From contig CAMCFT010000021.1 of NCBI GenBank assembly GCA_945874225.1, positions 1 to 63,345 on the forward strand: a stretch of DNA of 63,345 nt, read 5' to 3'. Under the pieces are notes generated by a model. That model was not told the DNA's origin. It searched no databases and saw only the letters and a list, made by a program, of their open reading frames with translations. Source of the DNA: Flavobacterium psychrophilum. GTDB lineage: Bacteria; Bacteroidota; Bacteroidia; Flavobacteriales; Flavobacteriaceae. Of this stretch, positions 8,475 through 16,785 are shown piece after piece (within the stretch, counting starts at the first letter, position 1; the number at the start of each line of letters is the position of its first letter). Position numbers and translations under genes: made by a program.

Positions 8475-11030
8475 ATGAGAACAAAAATAGACTTTGGAAT
8501 TGATTTAGGAACTACAAATTCTGCTATTGCAAGAATTGAAAATGGCAAACCAGTAATTAAAAAATCGGACACTTTAAAGGACACTATTCCTTCTTGTGTT
8601 AGCATAAATAAGAAAAAGGACATTCTAGTTGGCGATCCTGCTTTTAGTGTTTTAAAAGCTGATAAAATTAGAGCACTTAAAACATTAAAGCAAGAAAATT
8701 CAAACGCTTACATTGAATTTAAAAGAACAATGGGAAATGACGCAAAATTTCCTAGCTCTAATATGGGCAAAGATTTTACTTCAGAAGAATTATCTGCTGA
8801 AGTATTAATGAAATTAAAATCATTTATTACGGACGAACCTGTAAAATCGATTGTAATCACAGTACCAGCCAAATTTACAATGGTTCAAAAAGATGCTACT
8901 GTAAAAGCAGGTAAATTAGCAGGTTTCGAGCATATTGAATTGTTGCAAGAACCGATTGCTGCTTCTATGGCTTACGGTCTTGATGCTGACAATAAAGATG
9001 GAATGTGGTTGGTTTATGACTTTGGTGGTGGAACTTTTGATGCTGCTTTGATTAAAGTAGAAGACGGAATTATGAAAGTTGTCGATACTGAAGGTGATAA
9101 CTGGCTAGGCGGAAAAAATCTTGATGAAGCTATAGTTGACAATATAATTTTACCATATATAGAAAATAATTTCTCTTTTACTGATACAATTTCTAATACA
9201 AATCAAAAGGAAGTCCTGAGAAACTCTGTTAAGTATTTTGCAGAAGAATGTAAAATTCAAATGTCATTTAAGGATAAACATAATATATTGACTGATTTAG
9301 GAGATTTACCTTTAGAAGATGAAGAAGGACAAGAACTGACATTAGATATTGAAGTAAATCAATCAATGATGGAAGCTACTTTTGCTCCAATTTTCCAAAA
9401 ATCAATTGATATTTGCAAAGATTTATTAAAAAGAAATAATCTTAAAGGTTCTCAATTAACTACTTTATTATTGGTTGGAGGTCCAACATATTCTCCAATT
9501 CTGAGAAAAATGTTAAAAGAGCAAATCACAGATAAAATCAATACAAGTATTGACCCAATGACTTCTGTAGCTTCTGGTGCTGCATTGTTTGCTTCAACTA
9601 TTTCTGTTTCAGATGAAGTGATGGAACAAAGTAGAGACACTACAAAGTTACAATTAGAAATTAAACACGAGGCAACAACAGTTGAGGAGGAAGAAATGGT
9701 AAACATCAAAATCCTTAAAGAAAAAACTGAAGGCACTATTCCAGATAAAGTTTTTGCAGATGTGGTTCGTGGCGACAAAGCTTGGTCAAGTGGTAAAAAA
9801 CAAATTAGTGAAAGAGCTACTTTAGTTGATGTCCAATTAAATTCGGGAGCCTCAAATACATTTGAAGTTATATTGTATGATGAACAAGGTAACAAATTAG
9901 AATGCCAACCAAATACCTTCAATATTTTACAAGGAATTAATCCAGGGCAAGCAACTTTACCCTATCATATTGCAATTGAAATTACAGACCGTATACAAGG
10001 AAAGGATTTATTAACAGCTATAAAGGGATTAGAAAAAAATCAAACATTACCAGCAACTGGAATAACTGAAAAATTGAAAACACAAAAAGATATTCGTCCC
10101 GGAATAAGTTCGGATGAAATCATCATTCCTATCTATCAAGGAGATTACTACGCTGAAGGGACAACGGCTATTCATAGTACTCATATAAACGACATAAGAA
10201 TTAACGGTGAAGATTTACCTTCATTGCTTCCAGCTGGTAGTGATGTTGAAATTACTTTAAAAGTGGATCGTTCCGAGCAAATGACAGTATCTATTTACTT
10301 CCCTTATTTAAACCATACAGAACAACAAACGGTAGAAATAATACAAGGTAAGTCCGTTAGTAAAGAATGGTTGGAAAATGAAATCAGAAAAGCAAGAAAA
10401 ACAGCTAAAAGATTACAGGAAGAAAACAATTCAAAAGAAGTTGAAAAGATTATTACTAACATTAATGGTATAACAGAGCAATTAGAACATAAAGGTGGTG
10501 GTGACAGCGGTAAACTTGAAGTTCAAGATAATTTATTAAAAGAACTAAGAGCATTAGACAAATTGGATAGTGAAACCGAATGGCCAAAAGTGGAAAAAGA
10601 GTTAAAAGAAAACTTTTATGAATTAGAAGAATTACTGAATAAGGTTAAAAACAACGATGATGAAGGAGATTTAAAAATGGAAGCTATCGATGCTCATATG
10701 CAAGAGTTCAAAGTAAAAATTGAACAAATCATAAAAGAGAAAAGTGTAATTCACGCCAAAGAGTTAATCGAAGAAATAGATAGTTTGGATTTTAATATTA
10801 GAGATATTTTAGCTGGACCCCAAATGGACATTTCTATGATTAATAATATTAATTCTAATTTTTCAAGTACAAATTGGAAAGACAGTAATAAAGCGAGAAC
10901 CTTATTAAACCAAGCCATTCAATCTATTAATAACGGTAATGTTTCTAACTTAAGACCGATATTAATTCAAATATTGGATGTTATGGATAGAGACGATGCT
11001 GAAAAATTAACGGGTAAATTAACTAGATAA
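8475..11030 (+). CDS. Hsp70-family (DnaK-like) ATPase
   Basis: 851 aa, about 200 longer than housekeeping DnaK. The nucleotide-binding domain is clear: FGIDLGTTNSAIARIE (phosphate 1), LLQEPIAASMAYGLD (connect 1), VYDFGGGTFDAALIKV (phosphate 2) and LLLVGGPTYSPIL (adenosine). The substrate-binding region (~400-620) is divergent, and ~640-851 is helical and extended with coiled-coil character. It is not the housekeeping dnaK: there is no grpE or canonical dnaJ next to it. Its operon partners (membrane coiled coil, kinase-AAA fusion, TerB-like protein) point to a dedicated conflict or stress system. Family knowledge: Hsp70 cycles between ATP and ADP states to hold and release client peptides. Confidence 0.92.
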   Translation: MRTKIDFGIDLGTTNSAIARIENGKPVIKKSDTLKDTIPSCVSINKKKDILVGDPAFSVLKADKIRALKTLKQENSNAYIEFKRTMGNDAKFPSSNMGKDFTSEELSAEVLMKLKSFITDEPVKSIVITVPAKFTMVQKDATVKAGKLAGFEHIELLQEPIAASMAYGLDADNKDGMWLVYDFGGGTFDAALIKVEDGIMKVVDTEGDNWLGGKNLDEAIVDNIILPYIENNFSFTDTISNTNQKEVLRNSVKYFAEECKIQMSFKDKHNILTDLGDLPLEDEEGQELTLDIEVNQSMMEATFAPIFQKSIDICKDLLKRNNLKGSQLTTLLLVGGPTYSPILRKMLKEQITDKINTSIDPMTSVASGAALFASTISVSDEVMEQSRDTTKLQLEIKHEATTVEEEEMVNIKILKEKTEGTIPDKVFADVVRGDKAWSSGKKQISERATLVDVQLNSGASNTFEVILYDEQGNKLECQPNTFNILQGINPGQATLPYHIAIEITDRIQGKDLLTAIKGLEKNQTLPATGITEKLKTQKDIRPGISSDEIIIPIYQGDYYAEGTTAIHSTHINDIRINGEDLPSLLPAGSDVEITLKVDRSEQMTVSIYFPYLNHTEQQTVEIIQGKSVSKEWLENEIRKARKTAKRLQEENNSKEVEKIITNINGITEQLEHKGGGDSGKLEVQDNLLKELRALDKLDSETEWPKVEKELKENFYELEELLNKVKNNDDEGDLKMEAIDAHMQEFKVKIEQIIKEKSVIHAKELIEEIDSLDFNIRDILAGPQMDISMINNINSNFSSTNWKDSNKARTLLNQAIQSINNGNVSNLRPILIQILDVMDRDDAEKLTGKLTR

Positions 11031-11050
11031 TTAGAAACTAACGAAAATAG

Positions 11051-12853
11051 ATGCTGTCGAAAAACTTTTCTATAAATGATGATTACAAAGTTTTACTATT
11101 CGTAAAGCAAGGTTTCTATGCCGAAACTTATAGAGTTAAAGGAAATGATGGGAAACTTTACTTCTTAAAGCTGTTTAATTATTCTCAATTACATAAATCT
11201 GCCTTTGATGTAAACAATAATATTCTTGAAATAGAATTAGTAAAATCAATTCAACACCCAAATTTGGTTACTTACAAAGACAGTGGTGAAGTTGTTATTG
11301 AAAATAAAAAATATGCCTATTTGGTTCTAAATTTTATAGCTGGGGAAACATTATCTGAAAAGATAATTCGTGAAAAATATAAGTCCCTTTATGATATTAA
11401 AAACATAATTATTGAAATACTTGAAGGTTTAAAATATTTGCATCAACAAGCCAACCCTATAATTCACAACGAAATTACACTGCAAAATGTAATGTTAGAT
11501 TTAGCACAAGGCAATCCACAAACAAAAATCATTGATTTTGGTTATGCTAGAGAATTTCATCAATCATCAAAGATTTTCAATAAAGAGGGTTTAAATCCCA
11601 ATTTTATGGCGACTGAATGTTTTCATAATATTTATTCTCCCCAATCTGATATATTTTCTGTTGGTATAGTTTTATATCAATTGATTTACAATTCATTACC
11701 TTGGATAGTTGATGTCTCAAAATTTAAAGGGAAACACTCTGAATTGGAAGATAAAATTGTAGAAGAAAGAAATAAAAAAATAAAATTCCCTAATGTTTCT
11801 GATGATATAATTGATTTCGATGATGATATAACCAATATTATTAAAAAAGCATTACATCCAGATACGGAAATTAGATTTAGTTCAGCTGATGAATTTATAA
11901 AAGCACTAAAAGGCGAAGTAATTGTTAATGATATTGATACAATTCAAATTCAAAAATCCGATAAAGAACCTACTAAGAAGAAAACAACATATAGTTCAGT
12001 AGCAAAAGGAAAAGGGTTTAGTGCCATTGCAGGAATGCAAGATTTGAAAAACCAACTTCAAGTTGATGTTATTGATGCACTTCGTAATCCGGAAGAGTAT
12101 GAAAAATATGGAGTAACTATTCCAAATGGAATGTTATTATTTGGCCCACCTGGTTGTGGTAAAACTTTTTTTGCAAAACATTTTGCAGAAGAAGTGGGTT
12201 TCAATTTTATGTTAATAAAACCCTCAACATTAAAAAGTCGTTATGTTAATGCTACTCAAGAAAACATTGCAAAAATGTTTGAAGAAGCAGAAGAAAATGC
12301 ACCAACTATTATTTTCATTGATGAAATGAACGAATTAGTTCCAAACAGAGATAGTGATGCTCACGAAATGTCTAAAAGTGCTGTAAATGAAATGCTAGCC
12401 CAAATGGATAGAACAGGTGAAAAAGGAATATTCATAATCGGTGCTACTAATTATCCTCATATGATTGATCCTGCTATTTTAAGAGCAGGTAGATTAGATA
12501 AAAAATTCTATTTATCGCCACCTGATTTTGAAGCAAGAAAAGCTATGTTTGAAATGTACCTAAAATCAAGACCGATTGACTTTGGTATGGATTATGAAAA
12601 ATTAGCAACGTTAACAGATAACTTTGTAGCTGCTGACATAGAACTTTTAGTAAATGATGCTTCCAGAAATGCCTTAAAAATTAAAGGAAGAATAACTATG
12701 CAAACACTTGAAAATATCATTAAAAATTACAAACCATCCGTTTCAATAAAAGAACTAAATAAATACGAAGAGCTAAGAAAAAAAATGGATGGAGAAAACA
12801 CTCCGATAAATAATAAAACAAACGAACGTCCAATAATAGGTTTTAAAAAATAA
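11051..12853 (+). CDS. Degenerate Ser/Thr kinase fused to an AAA+ ATPase
   Basis: 600 aa, two domains. Residues ~8-290 are a eukaryote-like protein kinase fold: glycine-loop region ~18-31, VAIK-type lysine K40, and DFG at 162-164 (IIDFGYA). The catalytic loop normally reading HRDxKxxN reads H139-N-E141-I-T-L-Q-N, so the base Asp is Glu and the Lys is Thr, suggesting a pseudokinase or very weak kinase. Residues ~330-560 are a classical AAA+ module of FtsH/Cdc48 type: Walker A GPPGCGKT (365-372), Walker B IIFIDE (D424, E425), sensor IGATN, and arginine fingers in LRAGRLDKKFYL. No protease domain or membrane segment. It lies 20 bp after the Hsp70 gene. The simplest reading is an unfoldase or remodeller controlled by a ligand- or client-sensing kinase fold. 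Confidence 0.92.
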   Translation: MLSKNFSINDDYKVLLFVKQGFYAETYRVKGNDGKLYFLKLFNYSQLHKSAFDVNNNILEIELVKSIQHPNLVTYKDSGEVVIENKKYAYLVLNFIAGETLSEKIIREKYKSLYDIKNIIIEILEGLKYLHQQANPIIHNEITLQNVMLDLAQGNPQTKIIDFGYAREFHQSSKIFNKEGLNPNFMATECFHNIYSPQSDIFSVGIVLYQLIYNSLPWIVDVSKFKGKHSELEDKIVEERNKKIKFPNVSDDIIDFDDDITNIIKKALHPDTEIRFSSADEFIKALKGEVIVNDIDTIQIQKSDKEPTKKKTTYSSVAKGKGFSAIAGMQDLKNQLQVDVIDALRNPEEYEKYGVTIPNGMLLFGPPGCGKTFFAKHFAEEVGFNFMLIKPSTLKSRYVNATQENIAKMFEEAEENAPTIIFIDEMNELVPNRDSDAHEMSKSAVNEMLAQMDRTGEKGIFIIGATNYPHMIDPAILRAGRLDKKFYLSPPDFEARKAMFEMYLKSRPIDFGMDYEKLATLTDNFVAADIELLVNDASRNALKIKGRITMQTLENIIKNYKPSVSIKELNKYEELRKKMDGENTPINNKTNERPIIGFKK

Positions 12854-12858
12854 AAAAA

Positions 12859-13371
12859 ATGGAAACAATCACTTTTGACAAATTACTTTTAAAAACTGCA
12901 TTTTGTTGTATGGCTTCTGATGGAAATATTGACAAAAGAGAAGTTGCATTGATAAAAAAAATGTGTAAGCAATCACCTCTATTTATAGACTTTGATTTTG
13001 CGAAAGAAATCAATATTCTATTAGCGAAGATTAATGAACGTGGTTCAGAATTTATTCAATATTATTTTAATTTACTACACAAGACTGTTTTAACAGAAGA
13101 AGAAGAGTTAAACATAATAGACTTTGCTTTTAATACCATTAATGCTGACGAAAAAGTTGAATATTCAGAGATAAAATTTTTTAAAGCAATGCGCAAATGT
13201 TTAAATGTGACTGATGAAAACATTTTAGCTACTTATCCTGATTTAGAATATTATTTAGAGGAAGATATTAATACAGAAAGTGAGTTAGATAAATTAGTCA
13301 ATAACTATTTAAGTTCCGTTGAATTACCACAATTTGAGCAGATCAATTTAGAGAATTTAGAAAATGAATAA
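12859..13371 (+). CDS. TerB-like acidic helical protein
   Basis: 170 aa, all-helical and acidic. The N-terminal part (FCCMASDGNIDKREVALIKKM) and the later TINADEKVEYSEIKFFKAM match the repeated acidic loop pattern of TerB/TerB-like domains (A-DG-id--E...i), which bind metal ions and occur in tellurite-resistance-type stress and conflict systems. Starts 5 bp after the kinase-AAA gene and overlaps the next gene by 8 bp, so translation is probably coupled. Its role in the complex is unknown. Confidence 0.75.
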   Translation: METITFDKLLLKTAFCCMASDGNIDKREVALIKKMCKQSPLFIDFDFAKEINILLAKINERGSEFIQYYFNLLHKTVLTEEEELNIIDFAFNTINADEKVEYSEIKFFKAMRKCLNVTDENILATYPDLEYYLEEDINTESELDKLVNNYLSSVELPQFEQINLENLENE

Positions 13372-13663
13372 TTCTATTATTAAAATTGGATTAGCAATAG
13401 CATTGTTCTTATGTCTTTTTAATATGCCTTATGGTTATTACCAATTTGTTCGATTTATTTCGATGTGTGGTTTTGCATATTTAGCTTATTCTTCCAATGA
13501 AGTCAACAAAAAGAACGAAGCATTTGTTTATATAGGATTAGCAATTTTATTTCAACCATTTATAAAAATTGCTTTAGGTAGAACAATCTGGAATGTTGTT
13601 GATTTGATAGTAGGAATAGGTTTAATAGTGTCATTATTCCAAAGTAAACGAAGAGATAATTAG
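13364..13663 (+). CDS. DUF6804-like small membrane protein (copy 1)
   Basis: 99 aa with three or four hydrophobic helices (IKIGLAIALFLCLFNM, FVRFISMCGFAYLAY, AFVYIGLAILFQPFIKIAL, VVDLIVGIGLIVSLF). It is a close paralogue of the 100-aa protein encoded on the minus strand at 32629-32931: both share NMPYG.YQ.VRFI.M.GFAYLAYS and AILFQPF.KIALGRT.WN.VD. The family name DUF6804 is from memory. It is the last gene of the Hsp70/kinase-AAA operon, overlapping the TerB-like gene by 8 bp and ending 3 bp before the cassette-end repeat. Confidence 0.8.
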   Translation: MNNSIIKIGLAIALFLCLFNMPYGYYQFVRFISMCGFAYLAYSSNEVNKKNEAFVYIGLAILFQPFIKIALGRTIWNVVDLIVGIGLIVSLFQSKRRDN

Positions 13664-13666
13664 AAG

Positions 13667-13726
13667 TCATTATCTCATTCATCTGCACAAAATCCTCGTT
13701 TAGTCCAAGTATTCCTAAACTCACAT
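13667..13726 (+). repeat. Cassette-end repeat, copy 2
   Basis: Identical over 60 bp to 4461-4520. It begins 3 bp after the stop codon of the DUF6804-like gene, so copies 1 and 2 bracket the Hsp70/pseudokinase-AAA cassette as direct repeats. Sequence on both sides of the 60 bp differs between the copies. Confidence 0.85.
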
Positions 13727-13841
13727 CTTTGTTTGCTTCATTTCGCTAATTACGTTTTCAATAAAGAGAACACCCTTTTCTCGTTCGGTGGTTAAAAGGG
13801 CGTTTTACATTTCAGAAGGCACTCCTTTGCCAACGCTCCAA

Positions 13842-13907
13842 AAAAAATTACTGGCACAGTTTTTAAAAAAAACACGTACGCTTCGCAACTTGCGCCAGTA
13901 ATTTTTT
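13842..13907. repeat. Palindrome with 14-bp perfect arms
   Basis: Arms 13842-13855 (AAAAAATTACTGGC) and 13894-13907 are perfect inverse complements around a 38-nt loop. It is the first element of a gene-free stretch (13727-15148, 1.4 kb) made almost wholly of imperfect palindromes. Confidence 0.7.
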
Positions 13908-14223
13908 CCCCCAAGCTGTGTTACATAATTGAGTATTATAGTTCATTACAAAGCGTTTATATTGTTTTTTTGGTTTTTGCAATGAAGCTATAATATCATT
14001 TATGTAAAACAGCCGCCACACCCAACGCGCTTGCCAGTGGCTCCAGGACAACATTTTTAATTGCTTCCTCGCACCGGCCTGCAATAAAAAATGCTGCCCT
14101 TCGCCACTGTCTTTAAGAACCTTCGCAATTTCATAGAAAATTTTTCCTAACTATCTACTTTCAAGAACATTTGCGTTGACTGTTTTTAGCAACTTGATGC
14201 GTAAATCGGTAAGTATTTGCATT

Positions 14224-14310
14224 GTTTTTGTGAGTGTCGCAAATCGCTTATCACCACCATTTCTAACATTCACGACATAGGAATAAGCAATTTGCAACAC
14301 CCACAAAATC
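14224..14310. repeat. Imperfect palindrome A1
   Basis: Arms 14224-14250 and 14284-14310 pair over about 22 of 27 positions. Each outer end carries the GTTTTTGTGAGTG-type sequence that reappears in palindrome A2 at 14555-14640. No coding gene is supported across it. Confidence 0.6.
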
Positions 14311-14326
14311 AAGAGAAGCCAGCAAG

Positions 14327-14510
14327 AGTGTGGTTTCTTATTTGCCAGAAAATATGAAGTCATTGCTTCAGCGGAAAAGCCGATGCCATACCGTTCCTAA
14401 ATATAAAGTTGACCAGCCCGAAGCATTGTCTTTCTTTCAAGTCTATGGCATCGACTTTTCCACAAAAGCAATCAATACCACCCCAGTAAGCAAATAAAAA
14501 ACCACACACT
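14327..14510. repeat. Nested palindrome B1
   Basis: Outer arms GAGTGTGGTTTCTTATTTGC (from 14327) and GCAAATAAAAAACCACACAC (from 14490) pair with few mismatches. Inside is a second palindrome, GCGGAAAAGCCGATGCCATA against TATGGCATCGACTTTTCCAC. It follows A1 directly, as B2 follows A2. Confidence 0.6.
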
Positions 14511-14554
14511 TGCCTGCGCTACTGCCCCATCGCACTAGGTATTATTTTTTCATT

Positions 14555-14640
14555 GTTTTTGTAAGTATTGAAAATCACTTGAAAACCTGTACTATAAAAT
14601 TGAAAAACTCCGTAAAGTGATTTTCAATACCCACAAAATC
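14555..14640. repeat. Imperfect palindrome A2
   Basis: Arms 14555-14580 and 14615-14640 pair over about 22 of 26 positions. It resembles A1, offset by 331 bp, so the A-B pair is a tandem composite unit. Confidence 0.6.
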
Positions 14641-14651
14641 AAGTCCAAGAA

Positions 14652-14732
14652 AGAGTATGGATTTTTAAAACAGAAAAATAATAGGAATGGATTTTATATT
14701 TCTTTTTTCTGTTTTTAAAATCCACACACTTT
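14652..14732. repeat. Palindrome B2
   Basis: Arms GGATTTTTAAAACAGAAAAA and its near-perfect inverse complement (from 14704) are enclosed by GAGTATGG and CCACACACT, which match the tips of B1. The interior differs entirely from B1: conserved tips, variable core. Confidence 0.6.
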
Positions 14733-14861
14733 CCGAAAACCACCCTTTTCCAAATCAACTCCCTTTCCTTAACAAAACTTCCGATTATACAATGACGATT
14801 GGTAAATGAAATCAAAACACAAAATAAAAAAAAAGAAGGCAAAGGTAAGTTCCAGGTTTAC

Positions 14862-15000
14862 AAAAAAGCAAGTTCAAGCCTCCGGTTTTTGATAAAATCT
14901 CCACCCATAACGGTTCGCAACAACATTCAATTCCGACTTCACGTCCACACTTCCGATGATATATCGGGTAGTATTTTATCAAAAAAACTTGCTTTTTTGA
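14862..15000. repeat. Interrupted palindrome before the DUF6943-like gene
   Basis: CAAAAAAGCAAGTT and TTTTGATAAAAT, separated by 12 nt on the left, appear fused and inverted on the right as ATTTTATC plus AAAAAAACTTGC. It is followed by a pyrimidine tract ending CTTTTGAAAAATTTAATG (about 15024-15063) that recurs near 58986-59023. Confidence 0.5.
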
Positions 15001-15148
15001 AACCTTCCACTTGAACGAATGGCTTTCTTTTTTTTCCTTTTTTTTCTTTTGAAAAATTTAATGGGCGGAGCGTAGCGAAGCACATTGGTCTTTCAACCGA
15101 AACCCTGTGGAAAATTGAAAATCTAACCAATTTTTAAAGCCGAATGTT

Positions 15149-15571
15149 ATGCTAAATTTCATCATCAAGACCCACCGAAAAGACACCGTTTACACAAAAC
15201 CCCATTTATTCATACTTAACAAGGGGATGAACAGCGGAAAGCCACAAAAAACGCCATTTACTAACAGTTTTGTTATCATTTTTTCAAACGAAGAGGACTG
15301 CGAAAGCCTATTTTTCATTGCTTATAGTTTATGGCAAACAAAATTCTGGCATCAGTATTTAGTAGGTTCTGTTATTTCGTTTTTGCGTCTTCCAGATTTC
15401 AAAAAACAATTCAATCCACAAGCCAGTTTGATGATGGTGGAGCACGAGCAGCACCAAAAAAATGTTGCAGCTCTCAAACTTCTGGAGAAAAAAGAAAAGC
15501 AATACAAAGAGGATATGATGCTCATAAATGACATCCGCAGAGCCATTTTATACCGTTATTGTAGAAAATAA
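15149..15571 (+). CDS. DUF6943-like protein
   Basis: 140 aa, soluble, with a basic helical C-terminus (LLEKKEKQYKEDMMLINDIRRA). The opening (MLNFIIKTHRKDTVYTKPHLFILNKGMNSGKP) matches what I remember of the DUF6943 family from Bacteroidota mobile and accessory regions; the name is from memory. No catalytic motif is visible. It stands alone on the plus strand between the palindrome array and a converging phage-like cluster. The ATG at 15149 follows GCCGAATGTTATGC, which resembles the 3' end of attC-like sites, so it may be a mobile cassette. Confidence 0.65.
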   Translation: MLNFIIKTHRKDTVYTKPHLFILNKGMNSGKPQKTPFTNSFVIIFSNEEDCESLFFIAYSLWQTKFWHQYLVGSVISFLRLPDFKKQFNPQASLMMVEHEQHQKNVAALKLLEKKEKQYKEDMMLINDIRRAILYRYCRK

Positions 15572-15573
15572 AA

Positions 15574-15601
15574 CAATCCTGGTCCTTGCGGACTAGGATT
15601 G
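15574..15601. terminator. Strong hairpin between converging genes
   Basis: A 12-bp stem (CAATCCTGGTCC / GGACTAGGATTG, one G-T pair) with loop TTGC, starting 2 bp after the stop at 15571. The T-rich side is on the minus strand (TTTTATTTTC), so it may serve both directions. Confidence 0.6.
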
Positions 15602-15712
15602 TCTGCACCTTATTCCCAAGCAAACTAACGCATAAGTGCAATATGATTGCACCACTTAAATAAAACGGAGAAAAGCAAAGCAATCCACATTTATTAACTG
15701 CTATAAACGAAA

Positions 15713-15735
15713 AAAGCCCCAAATAATGGAGCTTT
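15713..15735 (-). terminator. Rho-independent terminator for the minus-strand phage-like cluster
   Basis: On the minus strand AAAGCTCCA-TTATT-TGGGGCTTT forms a 9-bp stem followed by a T run. It sits 22 bp after the stop of the 80-aa gene. Confidence 0.7.
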
Positions 15736-15756
15736 CAATGTGGTTTTTAACCGTTT

Positions 15757-15999
15757 TTAAGGGTTTGTTATTGGCTCTTCTTCCGATTTTACAGCAGTTT
15801 GAGAAACTACTGAAATAATACTTCCGCCCAGAACCAAATAACCAGCTGCACTTACCAAGCCAACTGGCAAAGCAACCGGAGAAGCTATGATAATTCCGCC
15901 AACGGATGCCAAGGCAATCCCAACTGTTCGAAGAACTTTAAACCATTTTGGAGTTGGTGCCAAAACTCTTTCTGCCAAATTCATTTTATTATTTTTCAT
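15757..15999 (-). CDS. Small membrane protein, holin-like
   Basis: 80 aa. Two hydrophobic segments (WFKVLRTVGIALASVGGIIIA and LPVGLVSAAGYLVLGGSIISVV) with an acidic tail. Size and hydrophobicity fit a holin, and the gene is the last of a minus-strand set with a coiled-coil membrane protein and a DUF5675 protein, which resembles a phage lysis cassette. It overlaps the upstream gene by 11 bp. The functional call is inference; I do not recognise the family. Confidence 0.65.
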   Translation of the reverse strand: MKNNKMNLAERVLAPTPKWFKVLRTVGIALASVGGIIIASPVALPVGLVSAAGYLVLGGSIISVVSQTAVKSEEEPITNP

Positions 16000-16252
16000 A
16001 ATCTTGATTTTTATAAATTGATAATTCTAAATTGTGTACTCTTTTTTCGATGTATTCTACTTTTTGGTTAAGTAAATCATTCCCGCTTTTGAACTCGGTT
16101 TTGATGATTAAAGCCATCGTTTTTACTTCAATCAAATCTTTCTCCATACTCTTGAAATCAGTGTGTAATTGCTTGATAAAATAAGCCACAACCGAGAGTA
16201 ACAAGGTGATGAGTGTTCCAAAAAGTGCTGCTATGGCATTAATATTTTCCAT
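15989..16252 (-). CDS. Small membrane protein with coiled coil
   Basis: 87 aa. One N-terminal membrane helix (NAIAALFGTLITLLLSVVAYFI) followed by a heptad-patterned cytoplasmic or periplasmic coiled coil. Proteins of this shape are often found beside holins in phage-derived clusters. It overlaps the holin-like gene (stop after its start) and lies 12 bp after the DUF5675 gene, so the three are one transcription unit. Confidence 0.65.
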   Translation of the reverse strand: MENINAIAALFGTLITLLLSVVAYFIKQLHTDFKSMEKDLIEVKTMALIIKTEFKSGNDLLNQKVEYIEKRVHNLELSIYKNQDYEK

Positions 16253-16264
16253 TGGATTTGCTTT

Positions 16265-16717
16265 TTAAAATTGAAAATTATTTTCAATGGTAAATTTGTT
16301 AGTAGGATCCTTTGCCAATGCAACCAACTTGGGATAAATCATTTTGTAAGCTGCTATACTTTGGGTAACTTGAAAATCGCCTTCAGCAAATTGGAAACCA
16401 AAACCACAAAGCGGACAACCGGCAGTATCTTTTATAGTATTTCCGACGTGGATATAGACAAAACTGAAATTCGGTAAACCCGAAATCTCAATCATTCCCT
16501 GGTGAAGATTTCCAAAAACTCTCTTGTAATCCACATTTTTTGCTCCCCAAGTATTCAGTTTTAATTCGAAAATACCTGTAGGAATGGCAGTTTGTGAAGC
16601 AATCTTCACTTCCCTGATTTTATCTTCTAACAAATAACATTGGAAAATCCCGTTGATATACAATTGGCTCAATGTACTTTGTTTGCCTTGGGCGACCCTG
16701 ATTATTTTATTTTCCAT
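16265..16717 (-). CDS. DUF5675-family protein
   Basis: 150 aa from the ATG at 16717. An in-frame ATG at 16777 exists, but the 20 extra residues (KDPSPKTRDFFYQ...) are a read-through of a terminator hairpin, so the shorter start is right. The body has the DUF5675 pattern: a start SQLYINGIFQCYLLED, then AIPTGIFELKL and VYIHVGNTIKDTAGCPLCG, with conserved His, Asp and Cys that recall cell-wall L,D-transpeptidase-like folds. Function is unproven; the family is common in prophage-like segments of Bacteroidota. Family assignment is from memory. Confidence 0.75.
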   Translation of the reverse strand: MENKIIRVAQGKQSTLSQLYINGIFQCYLLEDKIREVKIASQTAIPTGIFELKLNTWGAKNVDYKRVFGNLHQGMIEISGLPNFSFVYIHVGNTIKDTAGCPLCGFGFQFAEGDFQVTQSIAAYKMIYPKLVALAKDPTNKFTIENNFQF

Positions 16718-16738
16718 TATTTTTGTTTTAAGGAGTTG

Positions 16739-16769
16739 ATAAAAAAAATCCCTCGTTTTTGGCGAGGGA
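16739..16769 (-). terminator. Rho-independent terminator after the 267-aa gene
   Basis: Minus-strand ATCCCTCG-CCAAAAA-CGAGGGAT forms an 8-bp stem followed by eight T. It lies 17 bp after the stop at 16786 and decides the start of the next gene, because a longer DUF5675 ORF would have to be translated through it. Confidence 0.8.
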
Positions 16770-16785
16770 TCCTTCAAGGGTTTTT

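Noticed and set aside
9452..9922. 156-codon ORF antisense to the Hsp70 gene
   Set aside because: Fully inside a well-supported Hsp70 coding region; its Ser/Cys-rich composition is typical of antisense readings.
13863..14842. Three minus-strand ORFs of 67-73 codons
   Set aside because: They lie on arms of the palindrome array, show no domain or plausible composition, and break the inverted-repeat structure that explains the region better.
13727..15148. Palindrome array considered as a retron or group II intron
   Set aside because: No reverse transcriptase gene lies near, and the array shows no intron domain V-like hairpin.
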